From NCBI GenBank assembly GCA_934045075.1, contig OW203734.1:17527680-17591679 (forward strand): a stretch of 64,000 bases of DNA. Direction: 5' to 3'. The stretch's first letter is position 1; each line of letters opens with the position of its first letter. This document shows, piece by piece, positions 11,271-22,200 of this stretch. The notes under the pieces are model-generated. The model saw nothing but the letters and a program-made list of their open reading frames with translations. It did not search any database and was not told the DNA's origin. The stretch comes from Yponomeuta sedellus (lineage: Eukaryota > Arthropoda > Insecta > Lepidoptera > Yponomeutidae). The translations under genes were made by a program, and so were the position numbers.

Positions 11271-11635
11271 GTTATCAACCCTTATATGTCCCCACTGCTG
11301 GGGCACGGGTCTCTTCCTGCATCGCAGGAAGGTTAGGCCATACTCCACCACGGGGGCCAAGTCCGGGTTGGTGGAGGATTGTGAGACAGTGGCCGGGCCT
11401 CACTGTCAGAAGTTATCAAGCCGCCCATAAGGCCTCTGACATGGCTTAACGACTGCCATTATATGACAGCCGGCACCAACGGCTTAGCGTGCCTTGCGAA
11501 GCACGGAAGCGCTCGGAAAAATGCCACTAGCGGTAGTCACGGGACGCTCACCCATCCCGTACCTGGCCGCGCCTGTTGTTGCTTAACCAAGTGATTGATT
11601 CCAATCACTCGGTTCGCCTAGGCCACGAGCGCTTC
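11271..11635 (-). mobile_element. 5S-rRNA-like SINE, complete
   Basis: A full-length minus-strand copy from gttatcaacccttat to ggccacgagcgcttcg, inserted in the acaaaggcg repeat. No clear target duplication was found by eye. Confidence 0.8.
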
Positions 11636-12149
11636 GTTGATCATTGGTCTCAATATATTAAAATCTATTTACTAAAAAGCAAAATAGTTACTTAATTAAT
11701 ATCAATGCTCTTAGTCTCACAATAATTACATTATGTGGAAAAACTGCTGACAAAGATACTATTCATTTATGCATTTCACAGCAGGTTCTCATTTAATTAA
11801 CGAAGTTTTCAACTTAAAGCTACACTGCAGACATAATTGTTCCCGCTAACAATATTTCAATACCCCACACAAGTTTGTCTTCCTAATAATGGTTAATGTT
11901 ATAGTTTTTTTTGACAGAATATGCTTAGCACATTTTTAAGAGCGTCGGTGTTAAGGAACGAGGAATCTTATTGTAAAACGGTATTCGTAGGCTTCAATAT
12001 TGGTAGAGCGCATGACGTGAAATTTAGCACCATTATTATAACAATATTTAAGAGTGAAATGGTCTAAACACTGATATTTTGATTAATATGAATCTGAGAA
12101 AAACTCTGGAAACAAATGTTAATTAATTACTTTATTGCACACGAAAAAC
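11636..12149. other. Gene-free stretch
   Basis: Nothing recognised. Confidence 0.4.
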
Positions 12150-12247
12150 TGCAGGCAGATGCTGGATGCGGCAAGCTGAAGACAGGGCGCTATGGCGCTC
12201 ATTAGTCCAGCAGTGGACTAGTTTAACCTGACAACGACGACGATGAC
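12150..12247 (+). mobile_element. Family B relative, 3' end with GAC triplet tail
   Basis: A variant with agacagggcgctatggcgct, then gtccagcagtggactag and a tail of gacaacgacgacgatgacg. The same variant occurs at 47,467-47,578 in reverse. Confidence 0.6.
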
Positions 12248-12636
12248 GAAACGAAACATTTAACAGGACATTACATAAGAAATAACATGTACAAAGGCGA
12301 GTGTATCTCTGAAAGAGATTTCTTCCTGCAAACCTTAGAGAGACGGAGAAGCAGTAAAAAGCGTTCTAAAATTAAAACTCAAATTGACGTGTTACAGATA
12401 TTGTGCATTTTGATGGTCACACTATAATGTACCTATAGTTTAGGATTGATTATTATTAATCACTCCGTAATGTAGTCATCTCGTGATAAATGAGCAACAT
12501 CGACGTTTGACTAAACTAAATAATGCTATTTTAGAGTAAAAAGGGCAACACTGACTGCCTCGTTGGTTTAGCCGTTAAGGCGCTTGGATACCACGACAGT
12601 GGTCGTGGGTTCGATCCCCACTAGGTGCCGCCGTAC
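12248..12636. other. Gene-free stretch with tRNA-like SINE head
   Basis: 12,269-12,345 is the acatgtacaaaggcgag repeat. 12,555-12,628 resembles a tRNA-derived SINE head (ggtttagccgttaagg, B box gggttcgatcccc), into whose right end family B has inserted. Confidence 0.5.
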
Positions 12637-12891
12637 GTCGTCAGGCTATACTAGTCCACTGCTGGACATAGCCCTCCCGTAGAGAGCGCCACGTTGTGCT
12701 ATCATAGGGGGTAATGCCCATAATCCCCACGCTCGGCATGCGGGTTGGAGATCGCAGTTCGGTGGAATCGTACTGCAGGGGGCGCTGCTGCCCACCCTCC
12801 GGTTTGTGTCCCTTAGTCGCCTCTTACGACACCTGCGGGAAGAATCTGGGTTGGCGCTATTCTCTAGGCCGACACCACACAGCAAACAGCA
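12637..12891 (-). mobile_element. Family B retroposon with 10-bp target duplication
   Basis: A full-length copy bounded by a perfect gccgccgtac repeat at 12,627-12,636 and 12,892-12,901. The triplet tail (cgtcgtcagg on plus) is very short. It inserted at the end of a tRNA-derived SINE head. Confidence 0.8.
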
Positions 12892-12954
12892 GCCGCCGTA
12901 CATTACAAGTAAAAGTACGTACAAGTAGCCTCAGTCTGGTTTTTTTTTTCATAT

Positions 12955-13035
12955 TTATGACGACCTGGCCCGGGTACCATAGTACAGGGTATCCTAGTTT
13001 GGGACCTGGTCAAGTGATTGTGTTGTGCGAAAGTT
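12955..13035 (+). mobile_element. Retroposon end (family L)
   Basis: Contains gggtatcctagtttgggacc then caagtgattgtgttgtg. Related pieces occur at 3838, 9560, 27,195 and 32,862. In frame it reads GYPSLGPGQVIVL, so it is probably the coding end of a LINE. Confidence 0.5.
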
Positions 13036-14017
13036 GTTGTTATGATGTATTTGATGTCACTCTGAGACCGCATTTAATATTATTCTTTGTCACGTTGCAC
13101 GCTAAATTTAAAACGAACCATTAAAAAACTTACAACAGGTTCTTACGTATTAGGTACTCGTAGTTAGATTTTTTTCCGTTTTGCCATTCGCGTATCTGCT
13201 CGCAGCAATAATGAAAGCTCCTTTCATCCCCGACGCTCGCCCCTTACAATAACAAAAATATTTGTCCGCACTCCGTATGCATCTCTAATCCCGCGGTGGC
13301 TTGGCTTCGCCGCGAGGCGATGCCAGATGCAATATAATTAATCCTATTTATAGGGGATTCGTTTGCTCACGTCGCCGCCTGCGCTACCTCCGGCGTGTTT
13401 GTCTTGCCGGATTTACCGTACACAAACGCCCTACTGAACATAACCAAGCTAACGTGAACCCTGAACGCGTATAAAACATCCCTTCATACGTCTCCCAACT
13501 TCGCGGCGAAGGGAGGAAGGGAAGGTCGACCGTGACTGGTTGTGCAGTGTACTTGCGATTCCTGGACCGATGTTTTATTCATGCCGCAATGCCTGGCTGC
13601 TGAGAATAAGCGGCTAATTGTAGGTGTTCTTGTGTCAAGGTCGGAATGTAAGCAGCTTGGGGTGCCAGAAACGGCCGGGTTACTTCTTCTTTTGGGCGGT
13701 TAGTGGCAATCTTTTGGATTGGGAATTGTTTATTAATTTGCTTTCTCGATCTCGACTGTTTCAATATTTATCAGGCTAGTCGTTTTGTGTCGGGCTGAGA
13801 CTTTTTTCGGCTCTAGTTTTATAGAAGCCAGTTCTATTATTTATGTGTATACATCAACATGTCTGACTCTCATTCCCGTAATTCTGAAAGAGAAGTGAGT
13901 TTATTTATGGATATTTGGAGTTGAATATTAGTTTTAACTTTTACACTGAGGGTTCAGTAACGTTTTGCCTTTTATAGCGTTATGTTTGTGCTTTACATCA
14001 ATGCATAACCACATGGT
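13036..14017. other. Gene-free stretch, part GC-rich, with possible TATA promoter
   Basis: 13,290-13,560 is GC-richer than its surroundings and not one of the repeats I recognise. It has cgcgtataaaacatc (TATAAAA near 13,470) and a short open frame from the ATG at 13,580. This could be the promoter and first exon of a plus-strand gene, but nothing downstream confirms it. Confidence 0.3.
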
Positions 14018-14113
14018 ATTTCTTAATGATTCGCGATGCTCATACATAGTTATATATTAAGCGGGTCTTATAGCTATTATTTATGTACGTCGGGAATTAA
14101 AGTAATTAATTAA

Positions 14114-14114
<1 letters not shown>

Positions 14115-14144
<30 letters not shown>

Positions 14145-14308
14145 CATACATACATACATACATACATACATACATACATACATACATACATACATACATA
14201 CATACATACATACATACATACATACATACATACATACATACATACATACATACATACATACATACATACATACATACATACATACATACATACATACATA
14301 CATACATA
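14115..14308. repeat. (TACA)n microsatellite, LINE tail
   Basis: About 194 bp of uninterrupted tetranucleotide repeat. On the minus strand it directly follows the LINE stop codon as (TATG)n. The MYVC-repeat frames here are artefacts. Confidence 0.95.
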
Positions 14309-14426
14309 ACCTCACGCCTGTATCCCAGAGGGGTAGGCAGAGACCAAGGACTGCCACTTGCCACGATCCTGACAGATCACTTTCGCTTCATCAACGTTCA
14401 TAAGTCGTTGCATGCACGCACGCCGG
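14118..14426 (-). mobile_element. 5'-truncated LINE with (TATG)n tail and 12-bp target duplication
   Basis: The direct repeat ttaattaattac sits at 14,106-14,117 and 14,427-14,438. Minus strand: about 118 bp of LINE coding end (reading DEAKVICQDRGKWQSLVSAY, ending SGIQA then stop), then the (TATG)n tail. A textbook truncated target-primed insertion. Confidence 0.85.
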
Positions 14427-14480
14427 TTAATTAATTACCTAATACATAATCGCGATTAGACCTGTTTAATATATAACCAC

Positions 14481-14752
14481 ATACGCCCCTTTCTTCATTA
14501 TTAATAATTCACGTTAGAAAGCACTCCGACAGTGTAACTAGTGTTATGATTTTTATGTTAATATAGTTTTAAATTGTAATTTTATGTGTTACAAGGGTTA
14601 TTTTATTTGATTCCTATTTAATATATTTAAATCCACCATTGTTAACCGTTTAAAATTTGTGTTTTTTTTTATAATGGCAACCCTGTATCAAGCTGTCACT
14701 CCAAAGCTGTCGGGAGTGGGGATTGAGCTAATAAAGGTGTGGCCACAAAGGA
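14481..14752. other. Gene-free stretch
   Basis: Nothing recognised. Confidence 0.35.
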
Positions 14753-14994
14753 CAGAGTGCTTAGTGCGAGTTTTTTAACTACTCGATCGCGTTAACGTAA
14801 ACTCATATTTCTATGGCATCGAGGAAGCGGCACCTAGCGACAAGTATGGAAATTAAAATTGCTGAGTGAGAGTTGTAGTGGTTTACGTTGAGAAGTGAAC
14901 ACGTTTACCAGCCAAAACACGAATAAACGCGAGTGCGAGCCGTACTGTGGACATTACTACGGATACGTAGTACATAGACGTACTGTGGATACCG
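14753..14994 (+). mobile_element. Non-autonomous TIR element (family K), right end missing
   Basis: 14,753-14,950 matches 49,787-49,985 almost base for base (agagtgcttagtgcgag start, ccagccaaaacacgaataaa inside). The right terminal repeat seen in the other copy is absent. A 5S-like SINE inserted just beyond. Confidence 0.6.
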
Positions 14995-15004
14995 TCCATT
15001 GTAT

Positions 15005-15326
15005 TCGTTATCAACCCTTGTACGTATGTCCCCACTGCTGGGGCACGGGTCTCACGGGTTGGTGGAGGATTGTAAGACAGTGGCGGGCCTTACTGTCAGA
15101 AGTTATCAAGCCGCCTATAAGGCCTCTGACATAGCTTAACGGCTGCCATTATATGACAGCCTGCACCAACGGCTTAACGTGCCTTGCAAAGCACGGAAGC
15201 GCTCGGAAAAATGCCACTAGCGGTAGTCACGGGACGCTCACCCATCCTGTACCTGACCGCGCCTGTTGTTGCTTAACCAAGTGATTGATTCCAATCACTC
15301 GGTTCCCTTGGCCACGAGCTCCCCCA
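15005..15326 (-). mobile_element. 5S-rRNA-like SINE with 10-bp target duplication
   Basis: Bounded by tccattgtat at 14,995-15,004 and 15,327-15,336. The copy has lost the catcgcaggaaggttaggcc stretch between acgggtctc and gggttggtgg. Confidence 0.85.
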
Positions 15327-15336
15327 TCCATTGTAT

Positions 15337-15710
15337 ACAAGCACCTTATTCGCTTTGGAACAAAGAAACATTCTGTTATCTTTTCAGTACACAGGGAAAG
15401 TTTTCATGCCACGGATCAACCAGTCGACTGGAGTTGCCTAACTTGTCCCGAGCAAAATGTTCGAAATAATTTTGCATTACTTTACTTTTGTTGCTTAATT
15501 GTATTCGCTATCAACGTTTCGGAACGAATCCATTACGGAGTGTAGTTTAGTTTACGAACTTTTGTTTTGTTTCGTAAAAGATTCGGCTGAACTTAATTTT
15601 GCTCGAAGCTTTCAGCTTTTTAAAGGTTTCACCAAAAGCAATTTGCAAATTATGTTTTAATTGCTCACAAAGTATCTTTCTGTGGGATTATATTGTTTTT
15701 GAGCTGTCTA
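15337..15710. other. Gene-free stretch
   Basis: Nothing recognised. Confidence 0.35.
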
Positions 15711-15880
15711 TATACGTGTACGTGCCACTACGGGGACAGACCTTCTCTCGGTGAGAAAAAAAATGTACCGGTTTAATTGCCACCCATGCTCACCACGGCG
15801 ATTTTAAGCGCTGTCTGAACTAGTCAGGCGTTCAGGTTTCCTCAGTAGGTTTTCCTTGGCCGTTGGCGAGTAGTATAGAT
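15711..15880 (-). mobile_element. tRNA-derived SINE (family D) body
   Basis: Minus strand carries the diagnostic order: ggaaaacctactgaggaaac, then gcttaaaatcgcc, gagcatgggtggcaatt, and the ctcaccgagagaagg tail region. The head is missing. Confidence 0.6.
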
Positions 15881-17361
15881 AGATAGAGATAGAGAACACT
15901 TGCACTATTAGAAAAAAGTATTACAACCACGATTTCTTAAATCTTAGTAATGTTATACAATTGGCATCGTTGTTTTCGCTTAGATAGTAAAAAATAAAAA
16001 TAAATTTCGTTGGCATGTTCTGGAATTGAACTCATAACGTTTCGGGTTTGAGGGATGTGTTCTCTGTCTATTTTAAGTATGTAATTATTATTTAATTTTG
16101 TAATGATTTTTTGGAACTTTACCGGAAAATATGACATTCATCACCACATTTGACAATAACATAACGTTTAATGAAATGAAAAGGTTTTATTTAAAGTAGC
16201 GCAGATACTGTGGCTTAATGAACGTTACAAGTCAAACTAGGTGTCCATTTCAAAATCCAGATCATTTTGGAGAAAAAATGGACAAAAATGGAAACATTTA
16301 TGTCACGAACAATACTTTTAATTTAAGTTTATTTGAGAAACCAACAGCTTAAATAATAATTGAAGCTCGAGAAGCTTAAATGTAGTGCGATAACAATGTT
16401 CGAAAGCCTATAATAGTCTTCCACCGATTTTCGTGAATAAGTTGCCATAGAACTTTTAAATCGTGAAGTAATCCGTATTTGATAGAAATAGACCAAAATA
16501 GTCTGATCCCTACAATGCTTGTCGATAGAAAAAGGAATATATCCTTTGAAAGTAGCAAATTGAAATTTATTCCAAGTGGTGATTGGGCATTGGCGCGGGC
16601 CGCATCTGAAATGGTTTTAAATAAATATGTCTCTACGTTATTAGCTCGTAAATATTAGAGTTCCCTTGGCAAGGCCGTTGTTCCGATCTTTTGGGCTTTA
16701 ATGAAATTATCCACGGCTAAAGGTTCGAATTAATTTCATCGGACCCTTTAAATTGCGGTCTCTGTGTTAGGTACGTGATTTGATTTCAAAAGCCAAACTA
16801 TGTTTTAACGTGATTTCACCTCGCTTTGAGATATTATTGAATTACTTTTCATTTATTTCTGATGAAAAATTTCGTACATTTGACTATAAGAATTTTTATT
16901 ATGTTTGTTAGTTTCGTTATATTTCATAGTTCAGTGATCAATCCAAAAATGGTAGGCCGCTTTTTGGTATTGTTAGATGTCCAAGGAGCTTTGGGGGCGT
17001 ATAGATATCAGAATTTTACGATGCCAATGACGTCTGAAGCTCTACTACAATGTAGATTTTCAGGGCAGTATGACACTTTGCATAGAATGCTGTGCCAACG
17101 TAATATTTATTTCACAATATAGGTACAGTACGCTTAAAATCAGTTAACGATTCGGCAAACCTCGGTAATTGCCGTGAATCCCTCATCTCTCACATTGAGT
17201 TATCAATTTACAGATATGACCTTTAATTATATTACTCGTTATCTTATTGAATACAATACAAGAACGATATGAGCAACAAAAGCTCCCTTGTAGCTCAAAA
17301 CTAACACAACCGAATCGTTAACTGATTTTAATCGTATTGTACTAACGTCTTTATGATTAGC
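15881..17361. other. Gene-free stretch
   Basis: 16,197-16,290 is a repeat (aatgaacgttacaagtc, then ggagaaaaaatggacaaaaa) recurring at 25,711 and, reversed, at 46,050. The 86-residue frame at 16,862-17,122 has hydrophobic and charged stretches but no family I recognise and no supporting splice or promoter signals. Treated as non-coding. Confidence 0.4.
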
Positions 17362-17595
17362 AAGCTGAAGTGGCAGTGGGCTGGTCACATATGCCGAAGA
17401 ACCGGTGATCGATGGCGTACAGTTTCTCTAGTGGAAACCATGGCAAACGCAGCGAAGGACCAGTTCATGGAACTGATCTGTGGCCGATTGGTGGCAATAG
17501 CTGGATGAGGATTTCCGAGGGTAGAAGGAAGTGGCGTGCCTTGGGGGCGGCCTATGACCAGCCATCGAATGCCATGAATATGGGTTGATTCTTTT
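17362..17595 (+). pseudogene. RTE-type LINE, C-terminal coding remnant with breaks
   Basis: Begins KLKWQWAGHICRRTGDRW, typical of the region just before the end of insect RTE-like polymerases. It then decays with stops and frame changes, and ends near GAAYDQPSNAMNMG. Confidence 0.7.
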
Positions 17596-17597
17596 TT

Positions 17598-17765
17598 TTG
17601 TAGCCTATATATATATATATATATATCTCACTTCACAGCTTCTCTCAGAGAGAGTATAGTCTTAATTACCAGACATGCCTACCGCGGTTTGGTAATTTCA
17701 AGCGTTAAGGTATGTGGACACCCAAGACATTCAGGATTCCTCATCCTTCACAGTTATCGATTTAT
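17598..17765 (-). mobile_element. tRNA-derived SINE (family D) body with (TA)n
   Basis: A (TA)n run at about 17,606-17,627 is joined to the ctctctgagagaagctgtg tail region. The minus-strand body includes gctgaagtg-like and aggaatcctgaatg segments. Confidence 0.5.
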
Positions 17766-18448
17766 ACTAATGTACAAAAGTAATGTGAGACGATACCAAA
17801 AACTAGTAATTTTTAAAGTCGTCAAATAGATAACCTAATCTCACAATTGTCATTTTATCTGATTCGAAATGTTTTGAACCTTTCAAATCTCACAAGCAAA
17901 CAAGTTCTTTTTTTCTGCTTGTGCAATAAAGTGTACTCCATCTATTTCTATTCCTACAAATCTCGCTAGAACACACTACTTGGATAGATTAGTTTTATCT
18001 TTGCAATATCGCACCAATGATGGGCGCTGTCCAGACATAGTAGCCAAAGTAGCTCGGGATCGAGTTACCCGGACCGATGGAACAAAGGGGCTAGCAGTCT
18101 CAACGTCCAATAAAACATAACAAAATATCGCCGCCGGAATACCACCGCACTGCAGACTTCCACACTTAGCGCCTTAAGTTGCCTGCACGCTCTCTTTAGT
18201 ATAATTAAGATGAAAATCTCGAAAATTTGCGCGTGACAAAAACGGAATTGAAACTTCCTCGGTGCATTAAGAGACGAGAGAAAATGTAAACTCATGCTCT
18301 TGACTTAAAGGTTTTATTTGAAGTTAGTTTGACAGCTGTCACAGAACAGACCACAATGTACGTTTGTAAAGCAAAAAGAGAAAATAACAAACTTAAGGTT
18401 TCATTGATTTAAACAACGCGATAACATTATTAATAAAACTAAAACTCA
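17766..18448. other. Gene-free stretch
   Basis: Nothing recognised. Confidence 0.35.
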
Positions 18449-18510
18449 CGGCTGTACCCTAGAGGGGCAGGCGGAGACCAGTGACTGCCACTTGCCACGA
18501 CAGTAGCCGA
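18449..18510 (-). pseudogene. LINE 3' end (TATG-tail family), short remnant
   Basis: The complement reads cgtggcaagtggcagtcact, gtctccgcctgcccctctag and ggtacagccgtgag, the same coding end as at 48,498. The tetranucleotide tail is absent. Confidence 0.65.
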
Positions 18511-18891
18511 AATCGGTCACACGTGTTAATGTAATGCGAAGAATAACAGAATTGGCTTCTATAAGAACTAGAGCACTAGGTCCACCCAAATCTATTATGG
18601 AGAGTTTGTTTGTGCGGCCTTCAAGGAAAAATTAAAAGATAACCTTTCTTCTCTTCACTTCTTCACATTACAAAGGGTTGGGTCAACGGGTCATTGTTCT
18701 GACAGACGGAGAGGCGGTACTAATATTGTACGCGCATTTTTTTAACAAGCTTTCTTAACTAGGAACGAGATTTGTCAACTTTTTAATTTATTGACGTCTA
18801 TACTTAAAAGCAAATAAATAGATTCGTTTTCATATTTTATTATACTATATTGCACACGAAAAATACACAACAAGAAATAAAATTTAAGAAA
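18511..18891. other. Stretch ending in the repeat hit by the BEL element
   Basis: No gene. About 18,740-18,891 is the left half of the attgcacacgaaaaatac repeat. Its right half resumes after the BEL element at 25,095 with gtatgtacaaaggcgagc. Confidence 0.45.
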
Positions 18892-18896
18892 ATACA
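18892..18896. repeat. BEL target-site duplication, left
   Basis: ataca, repeated at 25,090-25,094. Five bases is the usual length for BEL/Pao integrases. Confidence 0.85.
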
Positions 18897-19069
18897 TGTC
18901 GCTGCGGAGGCGAATAAAACGCGCACTGCTACTATCAAAAAGCCAACATTTATTAATTCGACAAGCATGGTATATATCCTTACACAGAAGACATAACCCT
19001 ACTGCGATGTAGAGTGACAATAGCGCCATCTAGTGGACAACATGTAAACTAAACTAAAGTTTTCAAACA
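18897..19069 (-). repeat. BEL/Pao 3' LTR (173 bp)
   Basis: Base-identical by eye to 24,917-25,089. On the minus strand it starts tgtttgaaaac and ends gcagcgaca. It contains a TATATA motif (plus 18,971-18,977) and, further along, AATAAA (plus 18,949-18,954), the promoter and poly(A) order expected of an LTR. Confidence 0.95.
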
Positions 19070-19083
19070 TCCCGCCCACCAAA
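19070..19083 (-). other. Polypurine tract of BEL element
   Basis: The minus strand reads ggtgggcggga immediately before the 3' LTR, the site where plus-strand DNA synthesis is primed. Assigned by position and composition. Confidence 0.75.
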
Positions 19084-19252
19084 GAACCTTGTTCTTTAAC
19101 AAAGGATCCAACAAACAGTATGCAATTAGTTAAAATCCTCTCACGTACATAATCTTCACTAAAATAAGGAAACTTACATCTTTGTATGGCAACTATTAGC
19201 TAATACAACATATTAATATAATCTTAAAAGGTAAAGTAACATATAACAGAAC

Positions 19253-22200
19253 TTACTTATCAGTATCTGACTTAGGCAAAAAACATAACTTATTACAGGG
19301 TCTTTTACTCAATCCAGTTTTTTTTTTAATAGTAACTCTTGTGACATTATCTTTACCAGGGTGTTTTTCTACAATTCTTCCTAGCAGCCATTTGGCTGGC
19401 GGTAAATTATGCTCTCTAATAATAACAATATCGTCAATTTCAGGTTCAGATTTTTTAACATTCCATTTATATCTCTGATTGAGGGTCACTAGATATTCTT
19501 CCGACCATTTTCTCCAAAAATCATTAACCATCTTTTGAGTATACTTCCACCTCTGTAAACCCGTTATTTGTGTATTATCATAATTTTCGTCAGGAAGAAT
19601 AATTAGTGGCTCTCCTACAAGAAAATGACCTGGCGTCAAAGGCATAGGATCATCGGAACAGCTGCTCAAGTGTGACAGAGGGCGTGAATTCAAACACGCT
19701 TCTATTTGAGCTAAAACGGTAGCTAACTCCTCAAACGTTAAAGTAGAGTCCCCTATCACCCTCTTTAAGTGAGCCTTTGTAGAGCGCACACCTGCTTCCC
19801 ATAATCCACCGAAATTAGGAGCATGTGGAGGAATGAAGCTCCACGTCGTTCCGTCATTAGCTAACAATCTGCCAATTTCATTTGGCAGTTGTGACTTTGA
19901 ACGATCAAACATTTCTCGTAATTCTCTGCTGGCACCAACAAAATTGGTTCCGTTATCGCTGTATAAAGTTTGACAATGGCCTCTTCTCGCAACAAATCTT
20001 CTGAATGCAGCTATAAATCCTTGAGCGGTCAGGTCTGATACCGCTTCAAGATGAATCGCTTTGGAAACCATACATATCAGAACACATATGTACCCTTTGT
20101 ACGATTTTGAGCCCCTTCCAGGAGAAAATCTAATGTTTATATGGCCCGTAAAGTCGACTCCGGAGATCTTGAAAGGTCTAATGGGTTTCAATCTCGCCTC
20201 TGGTATCTGACCCATAAATGGATTATTATTCTGCTTTGCATATCTCAGACACCTAACACATTTGCGATAACATCTTTTGGCCAAATCTCGTGCTCTGATT
20301 ATCCAAAATTTTGATCTCAGTAAATTCAACATTAATTGAGGCCCGCCGTGAACTGATTTGAGGTGTGCATCCTCGACTATCAGCTTAGTGATATGACTCT
20401 CACTAGGCAATATCATAGGATGCCTCCTATCGAATCCCGCTTCAGCTTCATGCGTACGTCCACCCACTCTTAAAATGCCATTATCATCAACAAAAGGACT
20501 AAGAGTGTTGAGTTTACTACTGGGGGAAACACTTTCACGTGCCTCGAGCTGTTTTATCTCTTCTCCAAAGTGTAAGATCTGGGTTTCTCTCACACAAAAC
20601 TTTAAAACTTCTTCTCTCTCATTTGGCGTTACAAGTGTAGTTACGTTCTTTGGTCTTCTCTCCTTTTCTATTTTGTAATAGGCCATTCTTCTACAGTACG
20701 ATAACACTATCAACATTTTCGTTAGGTTAGAAAATCGTAACCAAATGAACTGCTCCTTAGCTACAGTTGTTGTCAAAGTTTTTACTGGTCTCGTTTCTTC
20801 GCTTGTTACGAAATGTTTGCAGCTCTGACTAACATACTCCTTTCTGCGTAAAAACTCAGGACCATGCCACCACAAATTGTTTTGTATCAGCTCTATGGCT
20901 GATGTACCACGAGAGGCGCAGTCAGCAGGATTTTGGTAAGTACTCACATGGTTCCATTGTTCTCTATCAAGCACTGTAAGTATCTCCGAGACTCTATTGC
21001 TGACAAAAGTGGTCCAACGACTTGGTTCTCCGGCTATCCACGCTAGTACAACTGTACTGTCTGACCAAGCGTGCAGGTTCTCCTTTGGCACTTCCATAAT
21101 TTGTGACACTTCAAATATCAATTTTGAGGCAAGCTGAGCAGCGCACAACTCCATCCTTGGAATCGAAAGTTCCTTCTCTATCGGTGCTACTTTGGTTTTT
21201 GCGGTTATTAAATTACTTTGTATTTCTCCACTAATATTTTTTGATTTCAGATAGACGGCGGCGGCGTATCCTGCTTGTGAAGCGTCAGCAAATACGTGCA
21301 GCTCTACGTAATCTTCTCGTTTAATTTTTAACCATCTAGGTATCGACACTTTCTCTACGTTGGTGAGGTCTTCTCGAAAGGTAGACCATTCACGCAACAA
21401 CTCCTCGGGCAGATTATCATCCCAGTTTAGACCGGATTTCCACAGCTGCTGCATAAAAATCTTGGCATTAATAATGACGGGTGCAATCCAACCCATAGGA
21501 TCATATAATCTTGCAATATCTGATAACACCTTCCTCTTAGTTATTATTTCAGTTTTCTCCGGCAGTGGCAAGTCATATTCGAACTCATCAGTATTTTTAT
21601 TCCATGCAATTCCCAATACTTTGATCATATCATTTTGTTTGAATATTACTAATTTATCGATCTTAAGGCTCTCTTTTTTGATGTGGTTTAGCAGCTCTTC
21701 GCAATTCGTGCTCCATTTTTGTAACTCGAAACCTCCAGCTCTCATTAACTCATTCATCTGTTCGAATATCTCAATTGCTTCTTCAGGACTCTCACATCCG
21801 GTAAGTAAATCATCCATGTAGTAATCCCTTCTAGTAATTTCTGAAGCTTTCGGGTATTTCATCTCCTCGTCCTTGGCGAGTTGTTGTAAGAACTTTACAG
21901 CCAAATAAGGAGCGCATGCTGTACCGAAGGTAAGACGTAATATCCGATAATGTTGTACGGGCTCGAACTTGTTCTCTCTCCACAATATTCTTTGATAATC
22001 CCCATCTTGCAGATCCACCTTAACCTGCCGATACATTTGCTTAATATCAGCGACAATACAAATTCTGTGGCGTCTCCATCTCATTAAAGTGTGTCTCAAA
22101 TCAGGCTGTAGTTTAGGCCCGACAAGAAGGTCATCATTTAAAGACACATTATTTATACCTTTGCTAGAAGCGTTAAACACAATTCTCACCTTCGTTGTTT

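Larger units (their letters stand above)
14018..14480. mobile_element. Palindromic element split by a LINE insertion
   Basis: Left part 14,018-14,117 (ttcgcgatgctcatacatag) and right part 14,427-14,480 (acctaatacataatcgcg) correspond to the palindromic element at 3308-3525. They are separated by the LINE insertion at 14,118-14,426. Confidence 0.55.

Noticed and set aside
14106..14364. Overlapping open frames of MYVC repeats (also 48,212-48,550 and 59,716-60,117)
   Set aside because: They are translations of a pure tetranucleotide array, open in several frames at once.
18775..19029. 84-residue frame overlapping the 3' LTR
   Set aside because: Begins inside the LTR and runs into the flank; no domain.
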